Assembly: GCA_902825845.1 (NCBI GenBank)
Contig: CADECM010000013.1
Span: forward strand, 9,170 to 63,841
From: an uncultured beta proteobacterium
GTDB taxonomy: Bacteria > Pseudomonadota > Gammaproteobacteria > Burkholderiales > SG8-41
Reading direction: 5' to 3'
DNA length: 54,672 bases
Shown: piece after piece, positions 34,154-43,003 of the stretch
Layout: each line of letters opens with the position of its first letter
How positions within the stretch are numbered: position 1 is the first letter of the stretch
The notes under the pieces: generated by a model
The model's input: only the letters and a program-made list of their open reading frames with translations
The model's database searches: none
Told to the model about the DNA's origin: nothing
Position numbers and translations under genes: made by a program

Positions 34154-34972
34154 CTACCGGCGCCTGGCGCTGCGCTTGTTGTACGCATCCGCCAGTACAT
34201 TGCGCACATGCGGAAAGCCGATCGACGTGGCGCCGCCGTCGACGACGATCTCGCTGCCGGTGATGTAGCTCGATTCGTCGCTGGCGAGAAACAGCACGCA
34301 TTGCGCAACCTCCATCGGCCGCGCCGCGCGCGCCATGGGAATCGCCTGCCGGTTGGCGGCGCGAAACGCCGGCGTGGCGTTGGCCATCATGCCGGTCTCC
34401 GACACCTGCGCCGGATGCACTGAATTCACGCGCACGCCCCACGACAGATATTGCAGCGCGGTGGCCTTGGTCACGCCGCGCAATCCCCACTTGCTGGCGG
34501 CGTAACAGACGCCGGGATGGCCCACCAGCGCTGCGGTCGACGAGATGTTCACGATGGAACCGCCGCCGGAATCGCGCAGCAGTGGCAGCACCGCGCGCGT
34601 GCCGATCATCGGGCCGGTGAGATTGATGGCCAGCACGCGCGCCCACTCGCGGTCGGTCACCTCCGCGGCCGGCGTGCGGCTGACCACGCCCGCATTATTC
34701 ACCAGCACGTGCAAACCACCGAACTCGCGCTGCGCGAGCCTGACGGCGCGCGACCAGTGCGCGGGCCGGGTGACATCGAGGTTGACGTACAGCGCGCGGC
34801 CGCCGCGTTTGACGATCTTGCTCGCGAGCGCCTTGCCGGGTCCGTCGCTGACGTCCGCAAGAATGACGGCAGCGCCCTCATCGGCGAACAGCTCGGTTTC
34901 AACCAGTCCCTGCCCGCCGCTCGCCCCCGTGATCAGGGCAACCTTGCCGTGCAGCCTGCCGGGTTTGCTCAT
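34154..34972 (-). CDS. Short-chain dehydrogenase/reductase (SDR)
   Basis: A 272-residue classical SDR: ALITGASGGQGLVE (TGxxxGxG cofactor site), LVNNAGVVSRT, SIVNISSTAALVGHPG with the catalytic Ser, and YAASKWGL with Tyr-x3-Lys. VRVNSVHPAQVSE and VDGGATSIG complete the fold. ATG 34972 has GGGGA 5 nt upstream; alternatives are 34990 and 34987. It starts 33 nt after the end of the alpha/beta hydrolase gene on the same strand, so they may share a transcript. Confidence 0.92.
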   Translation of the reverse strand: MSKPGRLHGKVALITGASGGQGLVETELFADEGAAVILADVSDGPGKALASKIVKRGGRALYVNLDVTRPAHWSRAVRLAQREFGGLHVLVNNAGVVSRTPAAEVTDREWARVLAINLTGPMIGTRAVLPLLRDSGGGSIVNISSTAALVGHPGVCYAASKWGLRGVTKATALQYLSWGVRVNSVHPAQVSETGMMANATPAFRAANRQAIPMARAARPMEVAQCVLFLASDESSYITGSEIVVDGGATSIGFPHVRNVLADAYNKRSARRR

Positions 34973-35005
34973 GCGTTCCCCGCGCATCATCTGTAGTGCC
35001 GCGGC

Positions 35006-35761
35006 TTACGCCGTCACAGGCCGATGCGCACGCAGGAACGAGCGCGTCTGGCGCACCACCAGCGGGATCCGGCTCTTGTCCTCTTTCCACGGAAACAGGC
35101 TCACCTCCGATTTCGGCGCCAGCATCACCGACTCCATCGCCACGACATAGGGATGCGGCGAAGAATCGTCCGGCAGCACCAGCACCGGCGTCTGGCAGGA
35201 CTTCACGAAGTCACGCGTCACGCTGTAAACGAAGTCGGGATTGTTGCGGTACATTCTGGTGAGAAAGCGATCAACCTGCTCCATGGTGATGTCAGGGCGG
35301 CGCTTGGTGAGTTCAGGACCCCATTCCTTCATGTTGCCCTCGTACGACTGATACGGCTTCTCCTTGCGCCAGCCGCTGGGCTGCGCCAGCACCGCGGCGG
35401 CGACGCGATCCGGCGCGCGCTTGAGCAGGTTCCAGATGAACGGGCCGCCGATGCAATAGCCCAGCACAAAGAATTGCTTGATGCCCAGGTGATCCATCAA
35501 ACCGAGGTGGTCGTCGGTGTGCGAATCCCATGGCCGTTCCACCTCCAGCGGGCCGCTGGACTGGCCGTCATAGGCGTTGCGCAGATCGGCCGTAATGCAG
35601 CGGTATTCGTTCTTGAATTCCGCTATCGCATCAAACGGCGCACCCGTGGAAACCCACGGTATCACCGAATTCAAGCCGCCGCCGGGAATGATCAGTAGCG
35701 GAAAACCGGAACCGGCCTCTTCGTAATGGATATGGACACTTCCCTTTTCATAAAACGGCAT
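35006..35761 (-). CDS. Alpha/beta hydrolase with Cys at the nucleophile position
   Basis: A 251-residue protein of the alpha/beta hydrolase fold. PLLIIPGGGLNSVIPW provides the oxyanion region, DLRNAYDGQSSG is the usual strand-4 turn, and the nucleophile elbow reads VLGYCIGGPF, placing Cys103 where most relatives have Ser. VLPDDSSPHP is a likely acid position. Start ATG 35761 has GGAGGA upstream. The Cys nucleophile is usual in dienelactone hydrolases but not in proteins of this sequence type. Confidence 0.85.
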   Translation of the reverse strand: MPFYEKGSVHIHYEEAGSGFPLLIIPGGGLNSVIPWVSTGAPFDAIAEFKNEYRCITADLRNAYDGQSSGPLEVERPWDSHTDDHLGLMDHLGIKQFFVLGYCIGGPFIWNLLKRAPDRVAAAVLAQPSGWRKEKPYQSYEGNMKEWGPELTKRRPDITMEQVDRFLTRMYRNNPDFVYSVTRDFVKSCQTPVLVLPDDSSPHPYVVAMESVMLAPKSEVSLFPWKEDKSRIPLVVRQTRSFLRAHRPVTA

Positions 35762-35918
35762 GGCAGTTCCTCCTTTTCCGATCGGTGAGCGCGCGAACGC
35801 GCGCGGGATGGCCGCCGCTGCTGCAACCGCGGCGCCTTTGGGCAAAGAGTGTACCCGCGCGCAAACCGAGTCAAGCCATCTGCGCGCGTGGGTGATTCAA
35901 CGACCGCGCCGGTGGGTG

Positions 35919-36419
35919 TCAGCCGCCCAGGCCGCTCTTGATCCTGTCGATGCCGGCCTGCACGCATGCGGCGTCCAGATGGCCGCCCGGCGCGCCGGAG
36001 ATGCCCATGGAACCGACCAGTTCCTTGCCCGCCATGATCGGCAGCGCGCCTTCGGCCGAGGTGACATTCTGCAGCACCATCGCGCCGTGCGGCGGCGGTG
36101 TCGCGGCCATGCGCTTGCCGAATTCGCCCGACGGCCGGCGGTAGGTGAGTGAGGTGTAGGCCTTGCGGAAACTGTTCTCGATGGTGTGCGGATTAGCATT
36201 GTCGTCGTGCAAGACCACCAGCGTACGTCCGTCGCGGCCCAGCACCGTTACCGTCACGTTGTAACCGCCTTTCTGACACGCTTCGAGACCGGACTTCGCC
36301 GCCTCCAACGCCGACGCAAACGACAGGGTACGCACGGTGCGTGTCGCTGTCTGCGCGCCGGCGACGAACGGAACGAATGCCAGACCTGCTGCCCATACCA
36401 TCCCTTGCTTGCGATTCAT
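35919..36419 (-). CDS. GlcG/HbpS family heme-binding protein, exported
   Basis: A 166-residue DUF336/GlcG/HbpS protein with a clear signal peptide (MNRKQGMVWAAGLAFVPFVAGAQT, ends near residue 23). The mature domain has VTVLGRDGRTLVVLHDD, SFRKAYTSLTYRRPS, GALPIMAGKELVGSMGISGAPGG (in two parts) and HLDAACVQAGID. Members bind heme or small aromatics and are often found with catabolic genes. ATG 36419 chosen; the frame is open to 36530. Confidence 0.9.
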   Translation of the reverse strand: MNRKQGMVWAAGLAFVPFVAGAQTATRTVRTLSFASALEAAKSGLEACQKGGYNVTVTVLGRDGRTLVVLHDDNANPHTIENSFRKAYTSLTYRRPSGEFGKRMAATPPPHGAMVLQNVTSAEGALPIMAGKELVGSMGISGAPGGHLDAACVQAGIDRIKSGLGG

Positions 36420-36593
36420 GACTGTCCCCTTGAAGTTGCGACGCCGCGATGCGCCGGAATGCCCTTTTGAACGGCACGGCACTGTAGCGCCCGCCTCGCG
36501 CACCGTCAATCGATCGCATGCTGCCACCATGACATGTGGATGCCTCGCTGCGCGGCAAGCAAACTGCCGCTCAAATCACCTGGGTGGTCCAAG

Positions 36594-38318
36594 TTATTTT
36601 TTGGGCACGGCCCGGGATTTCCTCTTCGCGGCCGCCGCCGGCTTCGCGTCTGCGGCCGGTGGAATAATCGGCAGCAGCAGGTACGTCGGCCGCGCCTTGC
36701 CGCAATGGATGGTGTTGAAGGCCTCGGCGTTGTAGTCGGCGTGGTAGTGCGTGAAGTGCGCCGAGGCATGGCCGTCCTTGGGTGTGATGTCCAGGCGCAG
36801 GCGATGGCCTGTCTTGATGACGATGCAGGTGGAGATGATTTCCACCTGGCACTCGACGATCTCGCCCTTTTTCAGCAGCCAGCGCTCGTTGTGCGCGTGG
36901 TACGGGCGATAGGGCAGCGATTTCTCCGGGTCGAGCTTGCGGTGCGAGGCGCGCAGCCAGCCCTTGGTGATGCATTCGGTGGGCTCTCCGCGCTGGCCGA
37001 CTTCCGGCACGTCTTTGCCCCTGGCGTCGATGTGGCGCAGGGTGGCGCAGATATCCATGTCCTGCGACGTGCTCGACACCCAGATATTGAGCACGATGGG
37101 GCCTGTGATTTCGGTATCCCGCGGCATCGGCGTGGTTTCGAACGATACCCCGGTGCGGCCACCGTGCGCATGACGGCCGCCGGGCGACGCGGGATAGGTG
37201 ATCTTGGCTGATTTTGTGGGCGGCGTTGTAGTGATCTTGCCTTCCACCGGTTTGGCGCCGGCAGCCGGTTTGTCACGGGTCGGCACCAGGTACAGTTTCG
37301 TCCATTGCGTGCGCGCCAGCGGCCATTCGTTTTCGTAGCGGAAGGCGTAGGGCTTTTTGCTGCCGCCGGTGCGGATTTCCAGTTTTATCGGCGGCTCATC
37401 CATGATGCCGTTATCGATGCCCTTGAGCCAGTAATCGAACCAGCGCAGCTGGTCGATGCGCGCCTCCTGCGCGTAGAACGGGTGGTAGTGCGATCCAGTA
37501 TGCACACGCAGCTTCTTGTGTTGCGAGGCGGCGCACAGGAAGCCTTCGGTATTGCCGCGCAGATGCAGGCCATGGCCGCCCCAGTTGCCGACGCTGTAAA
37601 GCGGCACCGTGATCTGGTCCCAGCGCGCGCTCTTCAGCCGCCACCACTCGGAGTCGAGATCGTTGCGCATGTAGTTCCACAACTGGTTGTTGTTGAAGGC
37701 TTCCGGGTTGTAGCGGTCGGGCTTGCCCAGCAGGTGATGCGCGGCCTGCATCCACCACCAGCTCACCAGAAAACCCGATGCAAAAATCCCGCCGTGATAG
37801 GCCTGATCGCGATACTGATCGGCACGGCCTTCCCACGGCATGATCGCTTTCAGCGACGGCGGCTGCAGGCCGGCGACGCGCCACTGAAAATTCGCGTGAT
37901 ACGAAATACCCAGACAGCCGACGTTGCCGTTGCTCCATGGTTGCTTCGCGACATATTCGATCGCGTCATAAGTGTCGACCGCTTCCTGATAGGAGCTGGG
38001 TTCCGACAATCCCAGTGATTTGCCGGAGCCGCGACTGTCCACGCGCACCAACGCGTAACCGCGCGGGCACCACCACAGCGGATTGGCGCACTCCCAGTTC
38101 ATGTAGGGATTGGCCTTCTCTTCGAGATCGGGCGGCGGCACCCACAGCTTGTCTTTCTGATAAGGACCGGTGGTGAGAATGATCGGACACTTTTCATCGC
38201 CGCTGTCAGGGCGGAACACATCAGCGCGAATGATCGCGCCATCGCGCAGCGGCACTGCCACATCTTTTTCGACAATCAGTTTGTATTTCTTGGGTTGCGA
38301 CAGCAGCGGCTTGGGCAT
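36594..38318 (-). CDS. CocE/NonD family hydrolase
   Basis: A 574-residue serine hydrolase of the X-Pro dipeptidyl-peptidase S15 / cocaine-esterase group. YALVRVDSRGSGKSLG precedes the nucleophile in VGCLGISYHANFQW; the acid and His lie in later motifs (YSVGNWGGHG, TGSHYHPFY). The second half is the jelly-roll domain (ITGPIVLNIWVSSTSQD, GHRLRLDITPKD). It ends in an Ala/Lys-rich tail. Esters or amides are the expected substrates; which ones is unknown. Start ATG 38318. Confidence 0.9.
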   Translation of the reverse strand: MPKPLLSQPKKYKLIVEKDVAVPLRDGAIIRADVFRPDSGDEKCPIILTTGPYQKDKLWVPPPDLEEKANPYMNWECANPLWWCPRGYALVRVDSRGSGKSLGLSEPSSYQEAVDTYDAIEYVAKQPWSNGNVGCLGISYHANFQWRVAGLQPPSLKAIMPWEGRADQYRDQAYHGGIFASGFLVSWWWMQAAHHLLGKPDRYNPEAFNNNQLWNYMRNDLDSEWWRLKSARWDQITVPLYSVGNWGGHGLHLRGNTEGFLCAASQHKKLRVHTGSHYHPFYAQEARIDQLRWFDYWLKGIDNGIMDEPPIKLEIRTGGSKKPYAFRYENEWPLARTQWTKLYLVPTRDKPAAGAKPVEGKITTTPPTKSAKITYPASPGGRHAHGGRTGVSFETTPMPRDTEITGPIVLNIWVSSTSQDMDICATLRHIDARGKDVPEVGQRGEPTECITKGWLRASHRKLDPEKSLPYRPYHAHNERWLLKKGEIVECQVEIISTCIVIKTGHRLRLDITPKDGHASAHFTHYHADYNAEAFNTIHCGKARPTYLLLPIIPPAADAKPAAAAKRKSRAVPKK

Positions 38319-38410
38319 GCGCTTCTCCGTGTATGAAGGTGCGAGTGTGCGGAACTGAAGGGTTATTCCATAAAAAGTTCGTGTCCATTCAGTGCGGGAT
38401 GGAACCTAAA

Positions 38411-38546
38411 CCTCTCCCTCACCCCCGCCCCCTCTCCCGCGGGGAGAGGGGAGCAAACCATCTCGCGCAATTGCGAAATATTCGGAACACCGCATGGCTG
38501 GGTTGCTCCCTCTCCCTTTGGGAGAGGGTTGGGGTGAGGGAAGGGT
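38411..38546. repeat. REP/BIME-like GC-rich inverted repeat, copy 2
   Basis: Unit one (38411-38453) has CCCTCACCCCCGCC, then CTCTCCCGCGGGGAGAGG as an inner hairpin. Unit two (38504-38546) is the inverse: CCCTCTCCCTTTGGGAGAGG, then GGGGTGAGGGAAGG. About 50 bases lie between them. It fills most of the 340-base gap between the CocE and GlcG-type genes, together with the AT-rich repeat at 38578-38612. Confidence 0.85.
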
Positions 38547-38577
38547 TTTGATTCGTTAGCCCCGGACCAAATAGATA

Positions 38578-38612
38578 CAAAAATTCAATAAAAACAAATA
38601 CTTACATATTCC
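38578..38612 (-). repeat. AT-rich dispersed element, copy 11
   Basis: On the minus strand ATATGTAAGTATTTGTTTTT, then ATTGAATTTTTG. It lies in the gap between the GlcG-type and CocE genes, beside a REP-like element. Confidence 0.65.
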
Positions 38613-38658
38613 ATGCGCAACGCCCGCACAACGCGGGCATAGGCTTGCGCAGTCTTCA

Positions 38659-39126
38659 TCAATTCTTCAGCCGCACCGGATGCGCAAGACCCTCACAATC
38701 TTCATCCGTCTTGAGACCGGCGCCACGTATGCCGTGCGCGGCCAGTAATTCATCCTGCTCCTGCGTGTCGCCGGTGACGCCCACCGCGCCGAGTAATTCA
38801 CCATCCGCGGCGCGGATCAGCATGCCGCCGCCTTCCGCGAAGATTTTGTCTTCCGACGCCTTGAACAGGAAATCCATGAACAAGGGCCGCTGTTCCGTAC
38901 GTACGCGCACCAGACTCGACGAGCGGCCCAGTGCCAGCGCGGCATACGCCTTGCCCATCGCCATTTCAAAGCGCAGCATCGCCGAGCCGTCTTCTTTCTT
39001 GAACGCCTTGACGATGGCGCCGGGTTCGACCACCACCACCGCGATCGGGCGGCAAGCAAGCGCGCGCGCCCGCGCAAGGACGACATCGATGATTTTTTCA
39101 GCTTGCGACAATGTGATGGTGGCCAT
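38659..39126 (-). CDS. GlcG/HbpS family heme-binding protein, cytoplasmic
   Basis: A 155-residue DUF336 protein without signal peptide: ITLSQAEKIIDVVLARAR, AVVVVEPGAIVKAFKKEDGS, MGKAYAALALGRSS, GGGMLIRAADGELLGAVGVTG (two motifs) and EQDELLAAHGI. Compare the exported paralogue at 35919-36419. A copy of the REP-like element lies on each side of this gene. Ligand unknown. Confidence 0.88.
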   Translation of the reverse strand: MATITLSQAEKIIDVVLARARALACRPIAVVVVEPGAIVKAFKKEDGSAMLRFEMAMGKAYAALALGRSSSLVRVRTEQRPLFMDFLFKASEDKIFAEGGGMLIRAADGELLGAVGVTGDTQEQDELLAAHGIRGAGLKTDEDCEGLAHPVRLKN

Positions 39127-39230
39127 GCGTCTGCTCCCGTGTTTCAGGATTATAGGCTGATGCCCGATTGCGCTGCTTGCACTACAATCGAACTACTGAA
39201 CCTTACATTTGCACATGTTACGTTTGGTGC

Positions 39231-39310
39231 TTCCCTCCCTCACCCCCGTCCCCTCTCCCGGGGGGCGAGGGGTGAAAAGCCCCTCCCTCTGGGGTTGGGG
39301 GTGAGGGAAG
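39231..39310. repeat. REP/BIME-like GC-rich inverted repeat, copy 3
   Basis: CTTCCCTCCCTCACCCCCGT at one end is matched by GGGGTTGGGGGTGAGGGAAG at the other, making an 80-base inverted repeat. Inside are two smaller G+C-rich stems separated by TGAAAA. It lies 47 nt before the Bug gene at 39357. Confidence 0.85.
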
Positions 39311-39356
39311 ATGCAGTCACACAGGCCGGCTCTTCTCAATAAAGCAAAGCACACTC

Positions 39357-40334
39357 ATGAATCATTCACATCGATCTTCGCGGCTGCTGTTGGCGGCCGC
39401 GGCACTGGCCACGGCCCCGGCATGGGCAGCGGACACTTATCCCAACAAACCGGTGCGCTTTCTGGTGGGCTTTGCCCCCGGCGGTGCCAACGATCTGGTG
39501 GCGCGCGTGGTCGCCGCGCGCCTCGGGCCGCGGCTTGGCCAGCAGGTGGTGGTCGACAACCGCGCCGGCGCCGGCGGCAACATCGCACACGACTTGGCGG
39601 CCAAGGCCACGCCTGACGGCTACACCATGGTGCTGGCATCGGTGGCGTCGATGGCGATGAGTCCCGCGCTGCTGGGCAAGGTGCCGTTCGATCCGGTCAA
39701 CGATTTCGCGCCGGTGGCGCAACTGGTGGATGTATCCAGCCTGTTGTCCACGCATTTGTCCAATCCCGCGAAGTCGCTCAAGGATTTTGTGGCGCGCGCC
39801 AAACAGCAGCCGGGCAAGATCACCGTCGCCAATCCCGGCACCGGCAGCATCGCGCATCTGTCGTTTGAGTTGTTCAAGGCCACCGCGGGCATGCGCGTGC
39901 TCAACGTGCCGTACAAGGGCGGCGCGCCTGCGGCAGTCGATGTGCTGTCCGGGCAGGTTGAGTACCTGATCGGCGTCATCTCCACCGGCGCGCAGCACGT
40001 GAAGTCCGGCAGACTGCGCGGCCTCGCCGTCACCAGCCTCAAGCGCTCGCCAAGCCTGCCCGACGTGCCGAGCATCGCCGAAAGCGGCTACCCCGGGTTC
40101 GAGGCGGCAGGCTGGCTCGGCATCGCGTTCCCGGCGCACACGCCCGCCGCCATCGTCGCGCGCATGAACAAGGAGGCCGCGGCAACCATGGCGTTGCCCG
40201 AAGTGCGCGAGCCCTTGCTGAACGCGGGCCTGGAGCCGTCACTCAAGGACGCCGCGGCCTTTCGCGGCTATATCAAGACGGAACTGGCGAAGTGGACCAA
40301 ACTGATCCGGGATGCGGGGCTGAAGGCCAATTGA
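39357..40334 (+). CDS. Bug/TctC family periplasmic substrate-binding protein
   Basis: A 325-residue Bug protein of the most typical type: signal peptide ending APAWAADT, YPNKPVRFLVGFAPGGANDL, VDNRAGAGGNIAHD, PDGYTMVLASV, VPYKGGAPAAVDVLSGQ and LPDVPSIAESGYPGFE. The C-terminal KWTKLIRDAGLKAN is standard. It lies between a REP-like element and a pantothenate-type reductase gene. Confidence 0.92.
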   Translation: MNHSHRSSRLLLAAAALATAPAWAADTYPNKPVRFLVGFAPGGANDLVARVVAARLGPRLGQQVVVDNRAGAGGNIAHDLAAKATPDGYTMVLASVASMAMSPALLGKVPFDPVNDFAPVAQLVDVSSLLSTHLSNPAKSLKDFVARAKQQPGKITVANPGTGSIAHLSFELFKATAGMRVLNVPYKGGAPAAVDVLSGQVEYLIGVISTGAQHVKSGRLRGLAVTSLKRSPSLPDVPSIAESGYPGFEAAGWLGIAFPAHTPAAIVARMNKEAAATMALPEVREPLLNAGLEPSLKDAAAFRGYIKTELAKWTKLIRDAGLKAN

Positions 40335-40469
40335 TGCGGGTAGCCGCGCCGCCGAATCCCGCGCCAAGATTGCACGCTGAGCGCCTATTGGTTAGCATCG
40401 CTCGTGCCTGACGGGAGCAGGAAGAGGATCCCGGGTCTGCTTGATCATCAAACTCAATACAGGAGCACC

Positions 40470-41534
40470 ATGGCTACCTACAAAATTCTGATTATGGGCG
40501 CGTCGTATGGCTCCCTGCTGGGCACCAAACTGGCGCTCGCGGGGCACAATGTCGACTTGGTCTGTCTGCCCCCCGAAGCGGAGCTGATCAATGGCGAGGG
40601 TGCTGTCATCCGCATCCCGGTCAAAGGCCGCGAAGGCCTGGTTGAAGTCAACTCCAGGAAGCTGCCGGGCAAGATGGCCGCCGGCGGCACCAGCGCCTTC
40701 GATCCGCGCAACTACGATCTGGTGGTGCTGGCGATGCAGGAGCCGCAGTACCGCTCGCCGGGCGTGCGCGAAATGCTCGACGACGTCGCCAAATCGCGCA
40801 AGCCCTGCATGTCGATCATGAACATGCCGCCGCTGCCCTACCTCAAGCGCATCCCGTCGATTGACGCCGAGGCGATACGCGACTGCTATACCGAAGCCGC
40901 CGTGTGGGACCGTTTCGACCCCGCGTCCATGACCCTGTGCAGCCCCGATCCGCAGGCGTTCCGCCCGCCGGAAGACAAGGTCAACGTGCTGCAGGTGCGC
41001 CTGCCGACCAATTTCAAATCCGCGCGCTTCGAATCCGACGCGGCCACGCAGATACTGCGCGATCTTGAGCGCGACGTGGATGCTTCGCGCTTCGATGTCG
41101 GCGGCGAAAAAATCGAGCTGCCGGTAAAACTGAAAGTACACGAATCGGTGTTCGTGCCGCTCGCCAAATGGGCGATGCTGTGTTCGGGCAACTACCGCTG
41201 CGTGCAAAAAGACGCCATGCGCCCGATCAAGGATGCGGTGCACAGCGACCTCGACGCCTCGCGTGCGGTTTACGACTGGGTGGTCAAGCTGTGCGTGTCG
41301 CTGGGTTCGAATCCGCGCGACATGGTGCCGTTCGACAAATACGCCAACGCGGCGCTGTCGCTGCTGACGCCCTCGTCGGCCGCGCGCGCGCTCGCCAACG
41401 GCGCGCCCAACATCGAGCGCGTCGACCGCCTGGTGCAGACCATCGCCCGTTCCAAGGGCATGCAACTCGACGTGTTGGATCAGACGGTGGAACTGGTCGA
41501 CGGCTGGCTGGAAAAGAATCGCAAGAAGGCCTGA
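40470..41534 (+). CDS. Ketopantoate reductase-like dehydrogenase
   Basis: A 354-residue protein with an N-terminal Rossmann fold, KILIMGASYGSLLGTKLALAGH, that matches the ApbA/PanE ketopantoate reductase family, with GASYGS in place of GxGxxG. A C-terminal helical region (KLKVHESVFVPLAKWAML, NYRCVQKD) follows. The order and length differ from PanE proper, so another 2-oxo acid substrate is likely. ATG 40470 has AGGAG 4 nt upstream. Confidence 0.75.
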   Translation: MATYKILIMGASYGSLLGTKLALAGHNVDLVCLPPEAELINGEGAVIRIPVKGREGLVEVNSRKLPGKMAAGGTSAFDPRNYDLVVLAMQEPQYRSPGVREMLDDVAKSRKPCMSIMNMPPLPYLKRIPSIDAEAIRDCYTEAAVWDRFDPASMTLCSPDPQAFRPPEDKVNVLQVRLPTNFKSARFESDAATQILRDLERDVDASRFDVGGEKIELPVKLKVHESVFVPLAKWAMLCSGNYRCVQKDAMRPIKDAVHSDLDASRAVYDWVVKLCVSLGSNPRDMVPFDKYANAALSLLTPSSAARALANGAPNIERVDRLVQTIARSKGMQLDVLDQTVELVDGWLEKNRKKA

Positions 41535-41554
41535 GCAGGCTGGGATTGCAGCGG

Positions 41555-41583
41555 AAAAGCCTGGAACACCTCCGGGCTTTTTT
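41555..41583 (+). terminator. Intrinsic terminator after the reductase gene
   Basis: AAAA, GCCTGG, a six-base loop, CCGGGC (one G-T pair) and six T residues, starting about 20 nt after the stop at 41534. Confidence 0.82.
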
Positions 41584-41604
41584 GTTTTGGGTTTCATTCA
41601 ATCG

Positions 41605-43002
41605 ATGGAAATGGCGGACATGGACCCGACTTCTTACGAGGCACGTGACGCGCACAGCGTCATCCACGGCCTCACCAATCTCCAGCTGCACGCCGAACGC
41701 GGCGCCACGGTGATCGAGCGCGGGCGCGGCGTGTGGGTCACCGACAATCACGGCCGGGATTACATCGAGGCGATGTCGGGCTTGTGGTGCATCGCGCTCG
41801 GTTATGGCAATGAGCGGCTCGCCGGCGTTGCCGCGCAACAGATGCGAACGCTGGCGTACTACCCGCTCACCAATCACAAGAGTCATCCGCCGGTGATCGA
41901 ACTGGCGGAGAAGCTGCTGGCGATGGCGCCCGTGCCGATGTCAAAAGTATGGTTCGCCTGCACCGGCTCGGAGGCCAACGACTGCGCGGCACGCCTCGCG
42001 TGGTACTACTGGAACGCGGTGGGCCAGCCCGGCAAAAAGAAATTCATTGCGCACAAACTGGCGTATCACGGCAACACCATCGCGGCCGCGAGTCTTTCAG
42101 GCGTCGGTTACGCGCACGACCGATTCAATCTGCCGCTGCCGGGGTTCCTGCATGTCACGACGCCACATCATATGCGCCACGCGCGGGCGGGTGAAACCGA
42201 AGATCAATTTTGCGACCGCCTGATCGCGGACATTGAGCAACTGATTGCGCGCGAAGGCGCCGATACCATAGCGGCGTTTTTTACCGAGCCGGTGATGGCG
42301 GCCGGCGGCATCGTGGTGCCGCCGCGACGGTATCTGGAGAAATTACATAACTTATTGATTTTAAATAATATTTTATTGGTGTGTGATGAAGTGGTAACGG
42401 CCTTCGGGCGCATCGGCGAGATGTTCGGATCGACCGCGATGGGCCTCAAACCCGACATGCTGGTGTGCGCCAAGGCGCTATCCAGTGCCTACATACCGAT
42501 TTCCGCGCTGATGATCAACGCGCGTGTTTACGACGCCATCGCGCGCCAGAGCGATGCCATGGGCGTGTTCGGCCTCACCATGACGTATTCGGGTCATCCG
42601 GTGGCCGCGGCGGTCGCGCTTGAAACGCTGAAAATCTATGATGAGATGAACATCGCCGAGCGCGTGCGCAAGCTTGAAGCGCCGTTTCTCGGCGGGCTCA
42701 ATCGCTTGCTGGAGCATCCGCTGGTGGGTGAGGTGCGCGGCAAGGGGCTGCTCGCCGGCGTGGAACTGATACCAATGAAAAGCGAGGGCGAGACCCGCGT
42801 GCCGTTCGATCCCAAACTGAAGGCCGGGCCATTGTGCGCGCGTATCGCCGAGGAACAGGGACTGATCGTGCGTGCCATCGGCGACACCATCGCATTCTGT
42901 CCGCCGCTGATTATCAACGACGCGGAAATCGCGGAAATGTTGCGGCGGTTCAGGATCGCGCTGGACCTGACCGCCGCTGAACTGGCAAACGCAGCCGGCT
43001 AG
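41605..43002 (+). CDS. Class III PLP-dependent aminotransferase
   Basis: A 465-residue omega-aminotransferase. EAMSGLWCIALGYGNERL, WFACTGSEANDCAARLA, LVCDEVVTAFGRIGEMFGS (two boxes) and the PLP-lysine in CAKALSSAYIPISAL are as in the taurine/beta-alanine-pyruvate group. Residues about 246-258 (YLEKLHNLLILNN) are coded by an AT-rich repeat. Three ATG codons compete for start (41605, 41611, 41620). It converges on a split TPP decarboxylase, so a route from an amino compound through its 2-oxo or aldehyde form is plausible. Confidence 0.9.
   Translation: MEMADMDPTSYEARDAHSVIHGLTNLQLHAERGATVIERGRGVWVTDNHGRDYIEAMSGLWCIALGYGNERLAGVAAQQMRTLAYYPLTNHKSHPPVIELAEKLLAMAPVPMSKVWFACTGSEANDCAARLAWYYWNAVGQPGKKKFIAHKLAYHGNTIAAASLSGVGYAHDRFNLPLPGFLHVTTPHHMRHARAGETEDQFCDRLIADIEQLIAREGADTIAAFFTEPVMAAGGIVVPPRRYLEKLHNLLILNNILLVCDEVVTAFGRIGEMFGSTAMGLKPDMLVCAKALSSAYIPISALMINARVYDAIARQSDAMGVFGLTMTYSGHPVAAAVALETLKIYDEMNIAERVRKLEAPFLGGLNRLLEHPLVGEVRGKGLLAGVELIPMKSEGETRVPFDPKLKAGPLCARIAEEQGLIVRAIGDTIAFCPPLIINDAEIAEMLRRFRIALDLTAAELANAAG
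42343..42379 (+). repeat. AT-rich dispersed element, copy 12 (inside the aminotransferase gene)
   Basis: TACATAACTTATTGATTTTA, then AATAATATTTTATTG. It is in frame within the class III aminotransferase gene and encodes HNLLILNNILL with AT-rich codons. Confidence 0.65.
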
Positions 43003-43003
43003 G

